Program-made: the position numbers and the translations under genes | Assembly: GCA_017514235.1 (NCBI GenBank) | Contig: JAFWKK010000037.1 | Location: forward strand, 1 to 64,000 | DNA: 64,000 nucleotides | Origin: Kiritimatiellia bacterium | GTDB lineage: Bacteria > Verrucomicrobiota > Kiritimatiellia > RFP12 > UBA1067 | Direction of reading: 5' to 3' | Shown: positions 32,842-42,930 of the stretch, one piece after another | Layout: each line of letters starts with the position of its first letter | Position numbering within the stretch: the first letter of the stretch is position 1 | Notes under the pieces: generated by a model | Database searches by the model: none | Seen by the model: only the letters and a program-made list of their open reading frames with translations | Told to the model about the DNA's origin: nothing

Positions 32842-35800
32842 ATGTGGAAATGTGAAAATGTGAAATTACCCAGAACCAATGTGCAGTTGGTTGCCGCCTG
32901 CCTGCTTTTGGCCATTTCCGCCAGCTGCGCATTCGCCGAATACGACCTCGGCGAAATGCGGCCGCTCGACATCTACGACACCGCGACGCCGTCCGAATGG
33001 AGCCTGACGAACGCCGCGAGCCTGCTGCTTTCCGGCGGGGCGTTCGTCGCGACGAACAACGCGTCGGGTCCGCGGCAGATCGACAACAACGGCAACGCGG
33101 CGTTCAGTCTCGTGTCGGTCAGGTGCGGAACGCTCGTCTCGCAGCAGAGGCCCGACTTCTCGCTCGGCGACTGGTGCACTTACCTGCCGACGGACAATCC
33201 CGCGGACATCGACTGGGCGAAGACGGGCGAGGAGCTGCTCAAGTCCCAGGCATACAGGGAGGGCCGGTTCCTCTACAACGCATCCGCGACCAACGACCTC
33301 GAGCGCGTGATGTTCACGCGCGGCGGCACGGTCAAGATCAACTGGTACCTCAGGTCCAGGACCGGCGACGAGAGCGTAGAGCGCACGTACATCGTCGCGT
33401 CCACCACGGCGTCGCGTCCGTACCGCATCTTCTGGACTGAGGACGGATTCGACGGCCCCACGGTCTCGCTCGCCGGGCGCAACGGGCAGGGCTACCGGCA
33501 CGTGCGGCTCTTCGGCGATCCGTCGATCGTGGCGACAAACGTCCCGGTGAGCGTGCAGCAGTCGATGACCAACTTGGTCTCGGGGGTCGTTGTGGACTCC
33601 GACTCGCACACCATCCGCGCCTTCGCGAAGCACGACGTGAACCCCGACCGCGGCGAGCACCAGGGTCCGCGTGGACAGTTCGTCCTCGCGTACTACGACA
33701 CGGACTCGTTCAGCCGGCTCATATACACAGTCGTAGTCGAAGTCGACGAGCCTGACGTCGCGGTGCTGGAAGTCGACGTCGGCGACCGCGTTGAGCCGAC
33801 GGGCGCGGGCTATTCGACCGACAGCATCTCGGCGTTAATAGTCTCCGGCGATGCGGACGATCCCGGTGACGTCAATTCGCCCTACCTCTACAAGCACACG
33901 GGCTTCACGGACTTCAGCCCCAAGACGGGCTACGTCTTCGCGGTCGCCCCGAACGACGCCGCGAACATGGCCTCGGGCAAGGACTCGGCCCACAAGGCGG
34001 ACATCTACTGGCAGTCGACCGACCCGATGGGCACGTTCTGGCCGTTCGAGCACGACCAGTACCTCATCCGCTGGGGCGACGACCTGCCGAAGGTCGTGAC
34101 GGGCGGATCGGTCTCGCCCGGCTGCGGCATACTGCTCCCGTCCAAGTTCGACGGCGTGACGGCGGTGGAGCACTTCTCCACGCCGGCGCGCATTGCGAGC
34201 GTTTCGTCCAACGCCGTAGTCGTTACCGGCGCGGGCAAGTTCCTGCTGAGGATACTCGCGGACGACAACGTGTGGTTCCAGCCGTTCGAGGGCATCCTCA
34301 ACACCGACACAAACTGGTACGACCGCGTTCCCGGCGAGTGGCACGTCGGAATGGAGCTGAGGCCGCGGGCCGACGCCGCTGCGGGCAGCGGCGCAAAGAT
34401 CGCCGACGCGGTAGACGCCACGCTGCCGGGCTACGTCTACGAGGCGGGCTCCCGCGGGCGCAACTGGAACCCCCGCCTGTACCACGCGCCGCGCGCCAGG
34501 ACGGCGGCCGAGGATGCGGTCGGCGACACGCAGTCCGCGGCGGACAACGCCGATCCGTACGCGAAATTGACGAGCGCGATCTACGCGGTCCGCGCCTCAG
34601 AGGAGCCGATCGAGGTATGGTGGTTCCGGTCGGTCCGGCAGGACGACATGCCTGCAGAGATGACGTTCCCGACGGCTTCGCAGCTCTACCGGGCGATATG
34701 GCCGCTTCAGGAGGAGACGCACTCGATCGTCCTCGCGTCGCAGCTCGGCTCAGCCGGCGAATCCCTGGCGTCCACCGGGCAGGCCCTCTACCTCGCCGAC
34801 TCGAACTCCGTGGCAGTCGCGGGCGGTCTCACCCTCGGCGGCGAGGCGACGGGCTGGGCGGTCGGATTCTGGATCAACCCGTCCCCCCGCGCCGGCGGAT
34901 GCGAGAGCGTGACGCCGGGTCGGGTGCTGACGCTCACGAACGACGCCGGCTGCGTGACCGTGGAGGCGACTGGCGCGACGGCGCTCGAAATCGCCGGCGC
35001 AACGATAGACATCCCCACGAACGCCTGGACGCACATAACCATCGCCGCGACTACGAACGGCACGCTGGATGTCTACAGGAACGGCGCGGCGGCGCTTTCG
35101 CGTTCCTTTGCCTCCCCCGGCTTCGCCACGAACAGCACGAGGATTGCCGTCGGCGCACAGGTGTTCGCCGACGCGGAAGGAACCGGGCGTCCTTCGGCCA
35201 CGGCACTCGGCATTGACCACCTCGCCGTGTGGCCGTTTGCGATCGCCGCGTCCGACATCGCGTCCTTCATTGCGGGCGGGACGAGCGACGCGGCTGCGCG
35301 GCTGCGCTATTCGTGGACGTTCGACGGAGAAGACGACCTCGAGCACATCGGAGGCCTGAACTTCCGCATCGCCCTGGACGACGCCGGCGGCATGGCTCTC
35401 CTCGCCGCAAAGTGCCTCGCGCTCGGACCAGGCGGGCCCGCGAAGTCGAGCGGCGTGTTCAAGACGGTGGACGGCGTCGAACCGCGCGTCTACTACGTGA
35501 ACGACTCCTCCGCCGCTGGCTGGAACCCGAACGAGGAACACGCGTTCATCCGCAACGGAATCGCATACGCGCTTCGGTGCGACCTCAACGGCGCCAGATC
35601 CTCGGAGCCCTTTGTGCTCGTCGAGTACAACAACGGCGGGAAGGGCGCGATGAAGGCGTTCGACGTCCAGCTAACCAACGAGGTGTACTCGTCTTTCTCG
35701 AGCGACGTCACTGTGGGGAACCTCCTGGCGGGGCCCCATCCGCTCGACTACATCGACGGCTACTACAACACGAAGAACTACTGCCTCGAGGCGTCCATGG

Positions 35801-38800
35801 AATCCGACGCGTACGTCATCTACTGCGACCGCCACAACAGGATGTGGGCGCGTCGCGACGGCACGACGTGGCAGTTCAACCACTATCCGGTCCTGGAGGG
35901 CTTCTGGTTCCCGTCGCTGAAGGAGCAGCCCGCGGCCGGCACGCTCGTCGGCTGGCTTTCGTGCCTTGGAATCGACTCTCCGACCGAGGACAACGTGCTG
36001 AACGGCGCCCCGGAGCCATGGAGGTGGAACGCCGTCTGGCCGTCCGACGACAAGATACCCGCTATGCGCATCGGACAGACGCTCACGACTGCGGAAGCCG
36101 GGCTTCCCGAGGTCTGGAACGCGCTCTCGATGGCGGTCGTCTACCCCGTGCCGCGCGACGACGGAACGAACCGCGCGGACACGGTCGCGACGCTCATCGA
36201 CCCGACGGTCGCGCAGACCGCGCCGCTCGCGATCGCGCGCAACTTCGCGGACGAATACGCATTCACCGTCGGACCGGCCGGCACATGCCAGCTGAAGAGC
36301 GGCAAGTACTACTTCTCGGGACTTCCGCCGAACATCTCGAACCGATTCTACATCGACACCAACGCGGCGGAGTCCAACCGCATGACGTTCGTCGGGCAGA
36401 TGGTATCCAAGAAGGCCGGCACGAGCTATCTGCAGATCAACACGCTGTCCGCCGCCGAGCGCCAGGCGCTGAAGGACATCTGCAAGGCGGTCGGAGACGC
36501 GAAGGCAAGGTGGGACGCGGGGGTAGCGGCGCTCGCGCCGCGCGAAGTGCAGCCGTCGCCGCGCCGCATCGAGAGCGTCGCGATCGTGGTGGACACGACC
36601 ACGGACGGACTCGTGAACGCGACGACGCCGCGCGTCAAGGTGGACTACGCGCCGAAGAACCACTATGCGCTCGTCGCGAACGGATGCGGCACGAACTACG
36701 TCACGCTCATCGAGAACGATTCCCCGGACGAGAAGGTCGTGCCGGCGGGCTCCACGATTTCGATGCACGTCGTGAAGGTCGTCCCGGAGCTGTACACGGG
36801 TCCGCTCGTCGTCCTCGCCGACCCGAACAACAAGCTCTCCGAGCAGCTCAACATACTCTACGCTTCGCCGCTCGGCGACTCTTCCGACAACTACACGTTC
36901 GAGTGGCGCCGGCGCGAGCCCGCATCGGACGGCGTGGTGCCGACGGCCGGCGAGCAGGGCTGGAGCGTCAAGACGAACGGCGTGGGCGCGACGTCCATCC
37001 TCCTCGGCGGCGGAGGGGCGAACCTGACGGAACTCGTCAACACGTACTACGAGATGCGCTACAAGCCGCTTCCGGGGACAGACCCCTACAAGACGATCGG
37101 CGACACGTGGAGCGGATGGTGCGGCCCGACGCTCGCCGAGGGCTGGGTGCAGCGCGTCCTCAACGCGGTCACGCCGTTCGCGCAGCGCATGAGCGACTTC
37201 TACTCCAACGCGGCGGAGATCAACTACACGATGCCCGAGCAGATCGGCGGGCCCTACCGCGGCGACGTGGCGCTGAACGACGCGAACCTCAACTCCGTCG
37301 GACTCGTAGAACTGTACCAGACAGTCCTTAACAAGGCCGAGTCGCTTTCGCTCGCGCTCGGGATAAACGACCCGAACGCCAACAAGCAGCTCATGGAGGC
37401 CGCCTCGCGCCTTGCGGACCTCTACATGCTCCTCGGCGACGACGCGTATTCCGACGCTGTGAACCCGACTATCGAGACGTCCTCCACGGACACGCGCATC
37501 AGCGACTACGCGACGTTCCCCGCCTCGACATACTGCTTCGCGAACCAGGTGCCGTCGCTCCTCGACGAGGAGCTCGCGCTCCTCAGGGGACGCACCCGGG
37601 CCGTTGCGCCGAACATGACGACGTATCCGTACTACAACCGCCTCATGTGGAACTTCACGAAGGGCATCACGCAAGGCGAGATGGCCTACGTGCAGAACTA
37701 CGCCATCGCCGGGTCCGGCGGGGAGATAACCCCCGAGCAGGCGGCCGCGCGCTATCCGATGGGGCACGGAGACGCATACGGACACTACCTCTCCGCCGTG
37801 TGGGGCTACTACCGCCTTCTCAGGAACCCGCACTTCGAGTGGGGCGACCCGTCGATGATGGAGATGCTTGTCGCGGACTCGATAGTGAACATGGACTACG
37901 AGGACGAGCAGAAGTTCGCGATGGCGGCGGCAAAGATGGCGCAGGCCGGCGCTGACGTAGTCGACCTCACGGCGCGCAAGACTTGGCGCGACCAGGGCGG
38001 CGTAACCGGCGCGGGTTATTTCGACGCCGACGGAGAGCAGGGCTTCGGATACGGCGAGTGGGCCGTCCGCTCGGGGCTTGGTGCCTTCTATAACTGGGCT
38101 GCGGTGAACTCCCTCGTCCCGGTTGACGCTGCCTCGGCCACCAACCGCTTCGCCGACGCGTCGATAAAGGACATAACGCGCGAGACGATCCCCGCGCTCC
38201 GGCTTCTCGCGGAGAACTTCGCGGCGGTGGACGCGAAGGTGAACCGCCTCGACGCCGGCATGAACCCGATGGGGCTTTCCGACAACGCCATTCCGTTCGA
38301 CATCGACCCCGCCCGCGTCGCCTCGGGAACGGCCTCGCACTTCGAGCAGATACTAGAGCGCGCGGAGCGAGCCCTCGACAACGCAAAGACTGTCCTGGAC
38401 TACGCCGACAAGTTCGGCGCGCGCATCCGCCAGATCGAGGAAGCCGAGGCGGACGACGCGGATTCCCTTGAGGAATTCGAGGCCGCGTTCAAGAAGGACC
38501 TCATAGCCGTCTACGGCACGCCGTATCCCGACGACATCGGTCCCAGCGGAACATACGCGCAGGGCTATGACGGACCTGACCTCTACCACTACAACTACAT
38601 AGACGTGTCGCAGTACGGAATCGAGGAGTTGAAGACGTCGATCTCCACCAGCATCACGGTGTATGCGGAACTTGACGCGGACTGGCTGAACGTCAAGCCG
38701 GGCGCGGACTTCGACTATGCGATTCCCATCACCTACAACGTCGCGTCCGGCGGAGTCGTAGTCAAGCCTGCCGAGTGGTCGAGCGTCCGCCTAACCGAAG

Positions 38801-40593
38801 GGTCGATACAGTCCGCCTACCGCGACTTCATCGAGGCGTACGCGCTCGTCCAGCAGAAGATCAAGCTCTACCTCAACGAGCTCGACCACCAGCAACTTCT
38901 GGACCAGTACCTGCCCCAGAAGTGGACCAACTCCAACATCATGTGGCACATGCAGCAGGCGATCAACGCCTTCAAGATCATCAACGAGGCGGTCAAGGCG
39001 ACGACGGAAATCGTAATCGCCGTCGCGGAGACGGCGGCTAGCACATCCAAGATCGTCGCCGACACCGCTGACGGGTCCATACCCTGGATCGTGGCCGGCA
39101 TGGCGGTGGGCGGCAACCCCGCGCAGGCGGTTGCCAATGCCGCGATGGGGTCCGTCCACCTTGGCGTCAAGACCGCGGCGGACACGACGTCGCGCGGAGC
39201 GAAGATAACCCAGCAGGTCGCCGAAAGCGTCGTGAACGTGATTTCGTCGTCGTTCGACGTCGAGGCGGCGGCGCAGGACCGATACAACACCAAGGCCGAG
39301 ATCCGCGAGGCGCTCTGCGACTCGATGGGCGTGATTGAGGAGGCTGCGTTCGAGATACAGAACGCGTACGCCGCGCTTGCGGCGGCGGAGGCCTCCTACC
39401 GTGCGGAGGTCGAGAAGGGGCAACAGCTTCTCGCCGAGCGCGAGATGATGCGCCGCCACCAGTCCAACACGGCGACTGCGCGCCGCTACCAGGACATGTA
39501 CTACCGCGTCCAGAGGAACGCCGCGCTCTCCAAGTTCAACACGTCCTTCGACGTCGCGCAGCGCTACGTGTGGCAGCTCGCGAAGGTATACGACTACGAG
39601 ACAGGGCTCGTCTCGTCCGACAGGCAGGCCGGCGACGCGTTCCTGCGCGAAATCGTCGCGACGCGCGCGCTCGGCGAGAAGGGCGTGAGCGTCGTCGCGG
39701 ACGGAACGGACGGGGGGCTCTGGGACATCGTGAGCCGCATGAAGGGCAACTGGGAGGTCCTCAAGGGACGGCTCGGAGTCAACAATCCGGATGTCTCGAC
39801 GAAGTGGTTCTCGCTCAGGTACTCGCTCTTCCGCATCGACCCCGGCGCCAAGGGGGACGCGGCATGGCGCCAGGAGCTCGCCAAGTACGCGGTGCGCGAC
39901 ATATTCGCCGATCCGGAGGTCCTGCGCTACTGCCAGAGGCCGCAGGGATCGTCCATTCCGCTCGGCGAGCCCGGCTTTGTCATACCATTCTCGACGACGA
40001 TCAACCTGGCGGAGAACTTCTTCGGGAGACCCCTCCTCGGAGGCGAGACGACATTCTCGTCCAGCGACTACGCGGTCAAGATCAACTCCGTCGGCGTTTC
40101 CTTCGCGGGCTACGATCGCTTGACCGTTCAGTCCGCCGACGGACTTTCCGTAGAGCCGAACATATACCTCGTGCCCGTCGGTTCTGACTACATGCGCGCC
40201 CCGACCGAGACGGGCCGCGAGACCATCGCCTTCAAGGTCGTCGACCAGGTGCTGCCTCTGCCGTATGCAGTGGGGGCGGCGGAACTCGGAGACGAAGACT
40301 GGCTCGCAACGTTCTCCGGCCTCGACGGCACGGTGGATTCGACGGCGACGATCCGCCGCCACTCCACCCTGCGCATGGGCGCGGAGACGACGTCGAGCCG
40401 CCTTGTCGGGCGGTCGGTGTGGAACGACCGGTGGCTGCTGGTCATTCCGGCGAGTTCGCTTTCGAGCGAACGCACGAACGCCCTCAAGACGTTCGTCAGC
40501 GGACTCGACTCCGACAAGGACGGGCAGATCGACATCCCCGGCGTCTCCGACATCAAGATCGGCTTCCGCGCCTACTCCCGCAGCGGGAACTAG
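32842..40593 (+). CDS. Giant secreted LamG protein (paralogue 2)
   Basis: 2583 aa. The ATG at 32842 follows AGGGGGGTGGGA. The first codons (MWKCENVK) are themselves repeat-derived and are followed by a signal peptide core (LVAACLLLAISASCAFA). A LamG/concanavalin-like domain lies at about 663-823 (WAVGFWINPSP, NAWTHITIAATTNG, IDHLAVWPFAI). Conserved with paralogue 1: PMGHGDAYGHYLSAV at about 1637, YDGPDLYHYNYIDV at about 1909, a helical stretch at about 2170-2255 and a beta-rich end from about 2372. Specific to this copy is a Gly/Ala-rich hydrophobic stretch at about 2069-2133 (PWIVAGMAVGGNP). It is the last gene of the cassette; exported surface protein of unknown function. Confidence 0.9.
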   Translation: MWKCENVKLPRTNVQLVAACLLLAISASCAFAEYDLGEMRPLDIYDTATPSEWSLTNAASLLLSGGAFVATNNASGPRQIDNNGNAAFSLVSVRCGTLVSQQRPDFSLGDWCTYLPTDNPADIDWAKTGEELLKSQAYREGRFLYNASATNDLERVMFTRGGTVKINWYLRSRTGDESVERTYIVASTTASRPYRIFWTEDGFDGPTVSLAGRNGQGYRHVRLFGDPSIVATNVPVSVQQSMTNLVSGVVVDSDSHTIRAFAKHDVNPDRGEHQGPRGQFVLAYYDTDSFSRLIYTVVVEVDEPDVAVLEVDVGDRVEPTGAGYSTDSISALIVSGDADDPGDVNSPYLYKHTGFTDFSPKTGYVFAVAPNDAANMASGKDSAHKADIYWQSTDPMGTFWPFEHDQYLIRWGDDLPKVVTGGSVSPGCGILLPSKFDGVTAVEHFSTPARIASVSSNAVVVTGAGKFLLRILADDNVWFQPFEGILNTDTNWYDRVPGEWHVGMELRPRADAAAGSGAKIADAVDATLPGYVYEAGSRGRNWNPRLYHAPRARTAAEDAVGDTQSAADNADPYAKLTSAIYAVRASEEPIEVWWFRSVRQDDMPAEMTFPTASQLYRAIWPLQEETHSIVLASQLGSAGESLASTGQALYLADSNSVAVAGGLTLGGEATGWAVGFWINPSPRAGGCESVTPGRVLTLTNDAGCVTVEATGATALEIAGATIDIPTNAWTHITIAATTNGTLDVYRNGAAALSRSFASPGFATNSTRIAVGAQVFADAEGTGRPSATALGIDHLAVWPFAIAASDIASFIAGGTSDAAARLRYSWTFDGEDDLEHIGGLNFRIALDDAGGMALLAAKCLALGPGGPAKSSGVFKTVDGVEPRVYYVNDSSAAGWNPNEEHAFIRNGIAYALRCDLNGARSSEPFVLVEYNNGGKGAMKAFDVQLTNEVYSSFSSDVTVGNLLAGPHPLDYIDGYYNTKNYCLEASMESDAYVIYCDRHNRMWARRDGTTWQFNHYPVLEGFWFPSLKEQPAAGTLVGWLSCLGIDSPTEDNVLNGAPEPWRWNAVWPSDDKIPAMRIGQTLTTAEAGLPEVWNALSMAVVYPVPRDDGTNRADTVATLIDPTVAQTAPLAIARNFADEYAFTVGPAGTCQLKSGKYYFSGLPPNISNRFYIDTNAAESNRMTFVGQMVSKKAGTSYLQINTLSAAERQALKDICKAVGDAKARWDAGVAALAPREVQPSPRRIESVAIVVDTTTDGLVNATTPRVKVDYAPKNHYALVANGCGTNYVTLIENDSPDEKVVPAGSTISMHVVKVVPELYTGPLVVLADPNNKLSEQLNILYASPLGDSSDNYTFEWRRREPASDGVVPTAGEQGWSVKTNGVGATSILLGGGGANLTELVNTYYEMRYKPLPGTDPYKTIGDTWSGWCGPTLAEGWVQRVLNAVTPFAQRMSDFYSNAAEINYTMPEQIGGPYRGDVALNDANLNSVGLVELYQTVLNKAESLSLALGINDPNANKQLMEAASRLADLYMLLGDDAYSDAVNPTIETSSTDTRISDYATFPASTYCFANQVPSLLDEELALLRGRTRAVAPNMTTYPYYNRLMWNFTKGITQGEMAYVQNYAIAGSGGEITPEQAAARYPMGHGDAYGHYLSAVWGYYRLLRNPHFEWGDPSMMEMLVADSIVNMDYEDEQKFAMAAAKMAQAGADVVDLTARKTWRDQGGVTGAGYFDADGEQGFGYGEWAVRSGLGAFYNWAAVNSLVPVDAASATNRFADASIKDITRETIPALRLLAENFAAVDAKVNRLDAGMNPMGLSDNAIPFDIDPARVASGTASHFEQILERAERALDNAKTVLDYADKFGARIRQIEEAEADDADSLEEFEAAFKKDLIAVYGTPYPDDIGPSGTYAQGYDGPDLYHYNYIDVSQYGIEELKTSISTSITVYAELDADWLNVKPGADFDYAIPITYNVASGGVVVKPAEWSSVRLTEGSIQSAYRDFIEAYALVQQKIKLYLNELDHQQLLDQYLPQKWTNSNIMWHMQQAINAFKIINEAVKATTEIVIAVAETAASTSKIVADTADGSIPWIVAGMAVGGNPAQAVANAAMGSVHLGVKTAADTTSRGAKITQQVAESVVNVISSSFDVEAAAQDRYNTKAEIREALCDSMGVIEEAAFEIQNAYAALAAAEASYRAEVEKGQQLLAEREMMRRHQSNTATARRYQDMYYRVQRNAALSKFNTSFDVAQRYVWQLAKVYDYETGLVSSDRQAGDAFLREIVATRALGEKGVSVVADGTDGGLWDIVSRMKGNWEVLKGRLGVNNPDVSTKWFSLRYSLFRIDPGAKGDAAWRQELAKYAVRDIFADPEVLRYCQRPQGSSIPLGEPGFVIPFSTTINLAENFFGRPLLGGETTFSSSDYAVKINSVGVSFAGYDRLTVQSADGLSVEPNIYLVPVGSDYMRAPTETGRETIAFKVVDQVLPLPYAVGAAELGDEDWLATFSGLDGTVDSTATIRRHSTLRMGAETTSSRLVGRSVWNDRWLLVIPASSLSSERTNALKTFVSGLDSDKDGQIDIPGVSDIKIGFRAYSRSGN

Positions 40594-40665
40594 GCGACGA
40601 CTGCTGTCGGCGGCGCGCAAAAACGCATTGGCGTCAGAAAGTGGCTGGCAGTGGCAGAGTTATGG

Positions 40666-40671
40666 TATAAT
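40666..40671 (+). promoter_or_regulatory. Extended -10 promoter upstream of the SpoIIE gene
   Basis: ATGGTATAATATCC, with TATAAT at 40666-40671 and the TGG extension, 35 nt before the ATG at 40707. No convincing -35. Confidence 0.6.
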
Positions 40672-40706
40672 ATCCGTACATTCATTGTGACATCCAGGCG
40701 TAAATC

Positions 40707-42359
40707 ATGTCTACGAGAGCAAATTCTGCGCGATTGAAGACGCGTTCGGTCGAGCGAATCAACTTTGCGGTTGTCGCCGTCACGGCGACGCTCTTCCTGG
40801 CCATCGCGGCATTCGTCGCGTTCAGCACGTCGAAGATGATGGAGGACGAGGCGCGCAGCACGGTCGAGAACGTCGTGAAGGCGACGGTCGGCCGCATCGA
40901 CCGCCAGATGGCGTCGGTCGAGAGCGCGGTCGAGAATTCGGCCTGGATCGTCGCGGAGCATCTCTCCGATCCAGACTACATGTTCAGGATCACTGGCGAG
41001 CTCGTGCAGAACAACCCGTTCATCGTCGGCAGCACGGTCGCATTCGAGCCGAACTTCTTCCCGTCAAAGGGATACTACTACTCCGCCTTTTCCTGCAAGG
41101 ACGCAAAGGGCGGAATCAAGCGCATCCAGCAGGGCGGCGAGGCGTTTAAGTACCATGACATGGAGTGGTACCGCATCCCGAAGGAATCGAGGAAGCCTTC
41201 GTGGTGCGAGCCATATTTTGACGAGGGCGGCGCGGAGGTGATGATGTGCACATATTCCGTCCCGCTGATAAATCGCGCCGGGAATGTCTACGCCGTGCTC
41301 ACTGCAGACATCTCGCTCGAAGACCTGACGCACCACGTGGCGGCGATCAAGCCGTACCCGGACTCCCATGCCGTTCTTTTCTCGCAGAGCGGCAAGCAGC
41401 TCGTCGGCGCCCCCGTAGATGCAGCGCCGGCGAGCGACACGGTGACGATAGCCGGAAAGACCAGCAACGGCTGGACGGTGGAGCTCGTCTGCCCCCTGGC
41501 CAACATACTGCAGGGCGCGCGCAGGCTCGTCCGACGGATCGCGTTGTTTTCGGTTGTCGGCCTGGGGCTCATCTTCTTCGTCTCGTGGTCCTTCTCGACG
41601 AGGCTGCAGCGCGCGACGGCGGCAAACGAGCGGCTCAGCAGCGAGCTGGGCATCGCACGGAATATCCAGTCGAGCGTGCTGAAACGCAAGGCGCCGCCGT
41701 ACCTCGGAACCATGCTTTGTCCCGCTCGGGAGGTAGGAGGGGACTTCTACGACTTTCAGGAGAAGGACGGCCTGCTCTATTTTGCGGTGGGTGACGCATC
41801 GGGCAAGGGCATCCCCGCGGCTCTGTTCACTTTTCTGGCGTGCGCGGGTTTCCGCATGGCGGCGGACATGGGGCTCCCGCCTGACGAGATCGTCGCCCGC
41901 ATCAACGCGCTTCTCTGCAGGGACAACGACGCGTGCATGTTCGTGACGCTTTTCGTGGGTCGCCTTGACCTGTCATCCGGGCGGCTGGAGTATTGCAACG
42001 CGGGGCATACGCCGCTCGTCGTCGTGGAGCCTGGAGGCGGCGCGGAGTTCTTCGCTGCGAAGAGCAACGTCGTCGCCGGGGTCATGGACGGATATGCGTA
42101 TGCGATGCAGGAGACGACGTTCGAGCCTGGCACGATGCTGCTGGCCTATACGGACGGCGTCACCGAGGCCGAACGGACCGACCACGAGCAGTACGGGAAC
42201 AAGAGGCTGCTGGCGTTCGCGTCCGTGCATGCAAAGGATGCGCCGGCCAGCTTCGTCGAGAACTTGGAGCGGGATCTTGACGCCTTCACGGCGGGTGCGG
42301 AACAGTCCGACGACATCACGGCCCTTGCCGTCCTCGTCGACGGCGGGCAAAAGGCTTAA
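40707..42359 (+). CDS. Membrane sensor PP2C phosphatase, SpoIIE/RsbU type
   Basis: 550 aa. Membrane helix at about 19-41, then a periplasmic Cache-like sensor domain (YHDMEWYRIP, WCEPYFDEGG, YSVPLINRAGNVYAVL), then a second membrane helix at about 273-297. The cytosolic SpoIIE phosphatase has its metal-binding aspartates and motifs in order: REVGGDFYDF, VGDASGKGIPAAL, CNAGHTPLVV, AYTDGVTEAE, SDDITALAV. Such enzymes dephosphorylate a STAS-domain anti-sigma antagonist in response to a signal. A STAS protein is encoded at 43532. The stop overlaps the start of the next gene (TAATG), so the two are coupled. Confidence 0.9.
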   Translation: MSTRANSARLKTRSVERINFAVVAVTATLFLAIAAFVAFSTSKMMEDEARSTVENVVKATVGRIDRQMASVESAVENSAWIVAEHLSDPDYMFRITGELVQNNPFIVGSTVAFEPNFFPSKGYYYSAFSCKDAKGGIKRIQQGGEAFKYHDMEWYRIPKESRKPSWCEPYFDEGGAEVMMCTYSVPLINRAGNVYAVLTADISLEDLTHHVAAIKPYPDSHAVLFSQSGKQLVGAPVDAAPASDTVTIAGKTSNGWTVELVCPLANILQGARRLVRRIALFSVVGLGLIFFVSWSFSTRLQRATAANERLSSELGIARNIQSSVLKRKAPPYLGTMLCPAREVGGDFYDFQEKDGLLYFAVGDASGKGIPAALFTFLACAGFRMAADMGLPPDEIVARINALLCRDNDACMFVTLFVGRLDLSSGRLEYCNAGHTPLVVVEPGGGAEFFAAKSNVVAGVMDGYAYAMQETTFEPGTMLLAYTDGVTEAERTDHEQYGNKRLLAFASVHAKDAPASFVENLERDLDAFTAGAEQSDDITALAVLVDGGQKA

Positions 42360-42811
42360 TGGAAGTGCTAATCATTGCAGCATTGATCATTGGGGGGTAC
42401 ACGAACCACGCAGGGAATGTGATTGCGGGGTGGCCGGTCAAGCTTACGGCGACGCAGGTCGTGTTGGCGGAGCGCGCCACACCAGCCACTAACGACTATC
42501 GACTATCGACGGCCTACCCGCTCTCTATTTTCCCCGAATCGGAGCAGCGTCGCATCGCGGCGGACTATCTCCTTCGCCAAGGCGGCGGACAGGTTGACTT
42601 GCTGCGCGTGCCGGTTGCCGTGAAGCGTGCGATCGCCGGGGCGGAAAAGGCGATGGCGCGTTCGCGCAAGCGTGCGGAGAAGGGGCTTTGCACGAAGGAG
42701 GAGAGCGAGGCCTTCTGCAAGAAGTCGGAGTCCGCACTAAAGATCTACCTCGACAAGCAAGTCGAGTCGGGAGCGATCACCCCCGCCGAACGAAAGGCCC
42801 TTGGACGCTGA
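42359..42811 (+). CDS. Small exported protein, YTNHAGN family (second copy)
   Basis: 150 aa. The ATG overlaps the stop of the phosphatase gene. A short hydrophobic start (MEVLIIAALIIGG) leads to YTNHAGNVIAGWPVKLT, YPLSIFPESEQRRIAADY and a charged helical tail ending ITPAERKALGR. The last 60 residues are nearly identical to those of 26968-27480, while the joining segment differs in length and carries its own TCGACTATCGACG repeat. Function unknown. Position between a SpoIIE phosphatase and a CesT chaperone suggests a link to the regulated secretion system. Confidence 0.78.
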   Translation: MEVLIIAALIIGGYTNHAGNVIAGWPVKLTATQVVLAERATPATNDYRLSTAYPLSIFPESEQRRIAADYLLRQGGGQVDLLRVPVAVKRAIAGAEKAMARSRKRAEKGLCTKEESEAFCKKSESALKIYLDKQVESGAITPAERKALGR

Positions 42812-42884
42812 ATTCCCGTCGCCAAGTTTGATCCCCCTAATCCCGAACCATCCGGGCAAGCCGCTGGAACGGAAATTTTTTTGG

Positions 42885-42890
42885 TATAAT
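42885..42890 (+). promoter_or_regulatory. Extended -10 promoter of the third chaperone gene
   Basis: TTTTTTTGGTATAATATCAG, with TATAAT at 42885-42890 and the TGG extension, 40 nt before the ATG at 42931. Confidence 0.62.
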
Positions 42891-42930
42891 ATCAGCAACT
42901 GATGCGAATTGCATAGTGTCAAGGAGCAAT

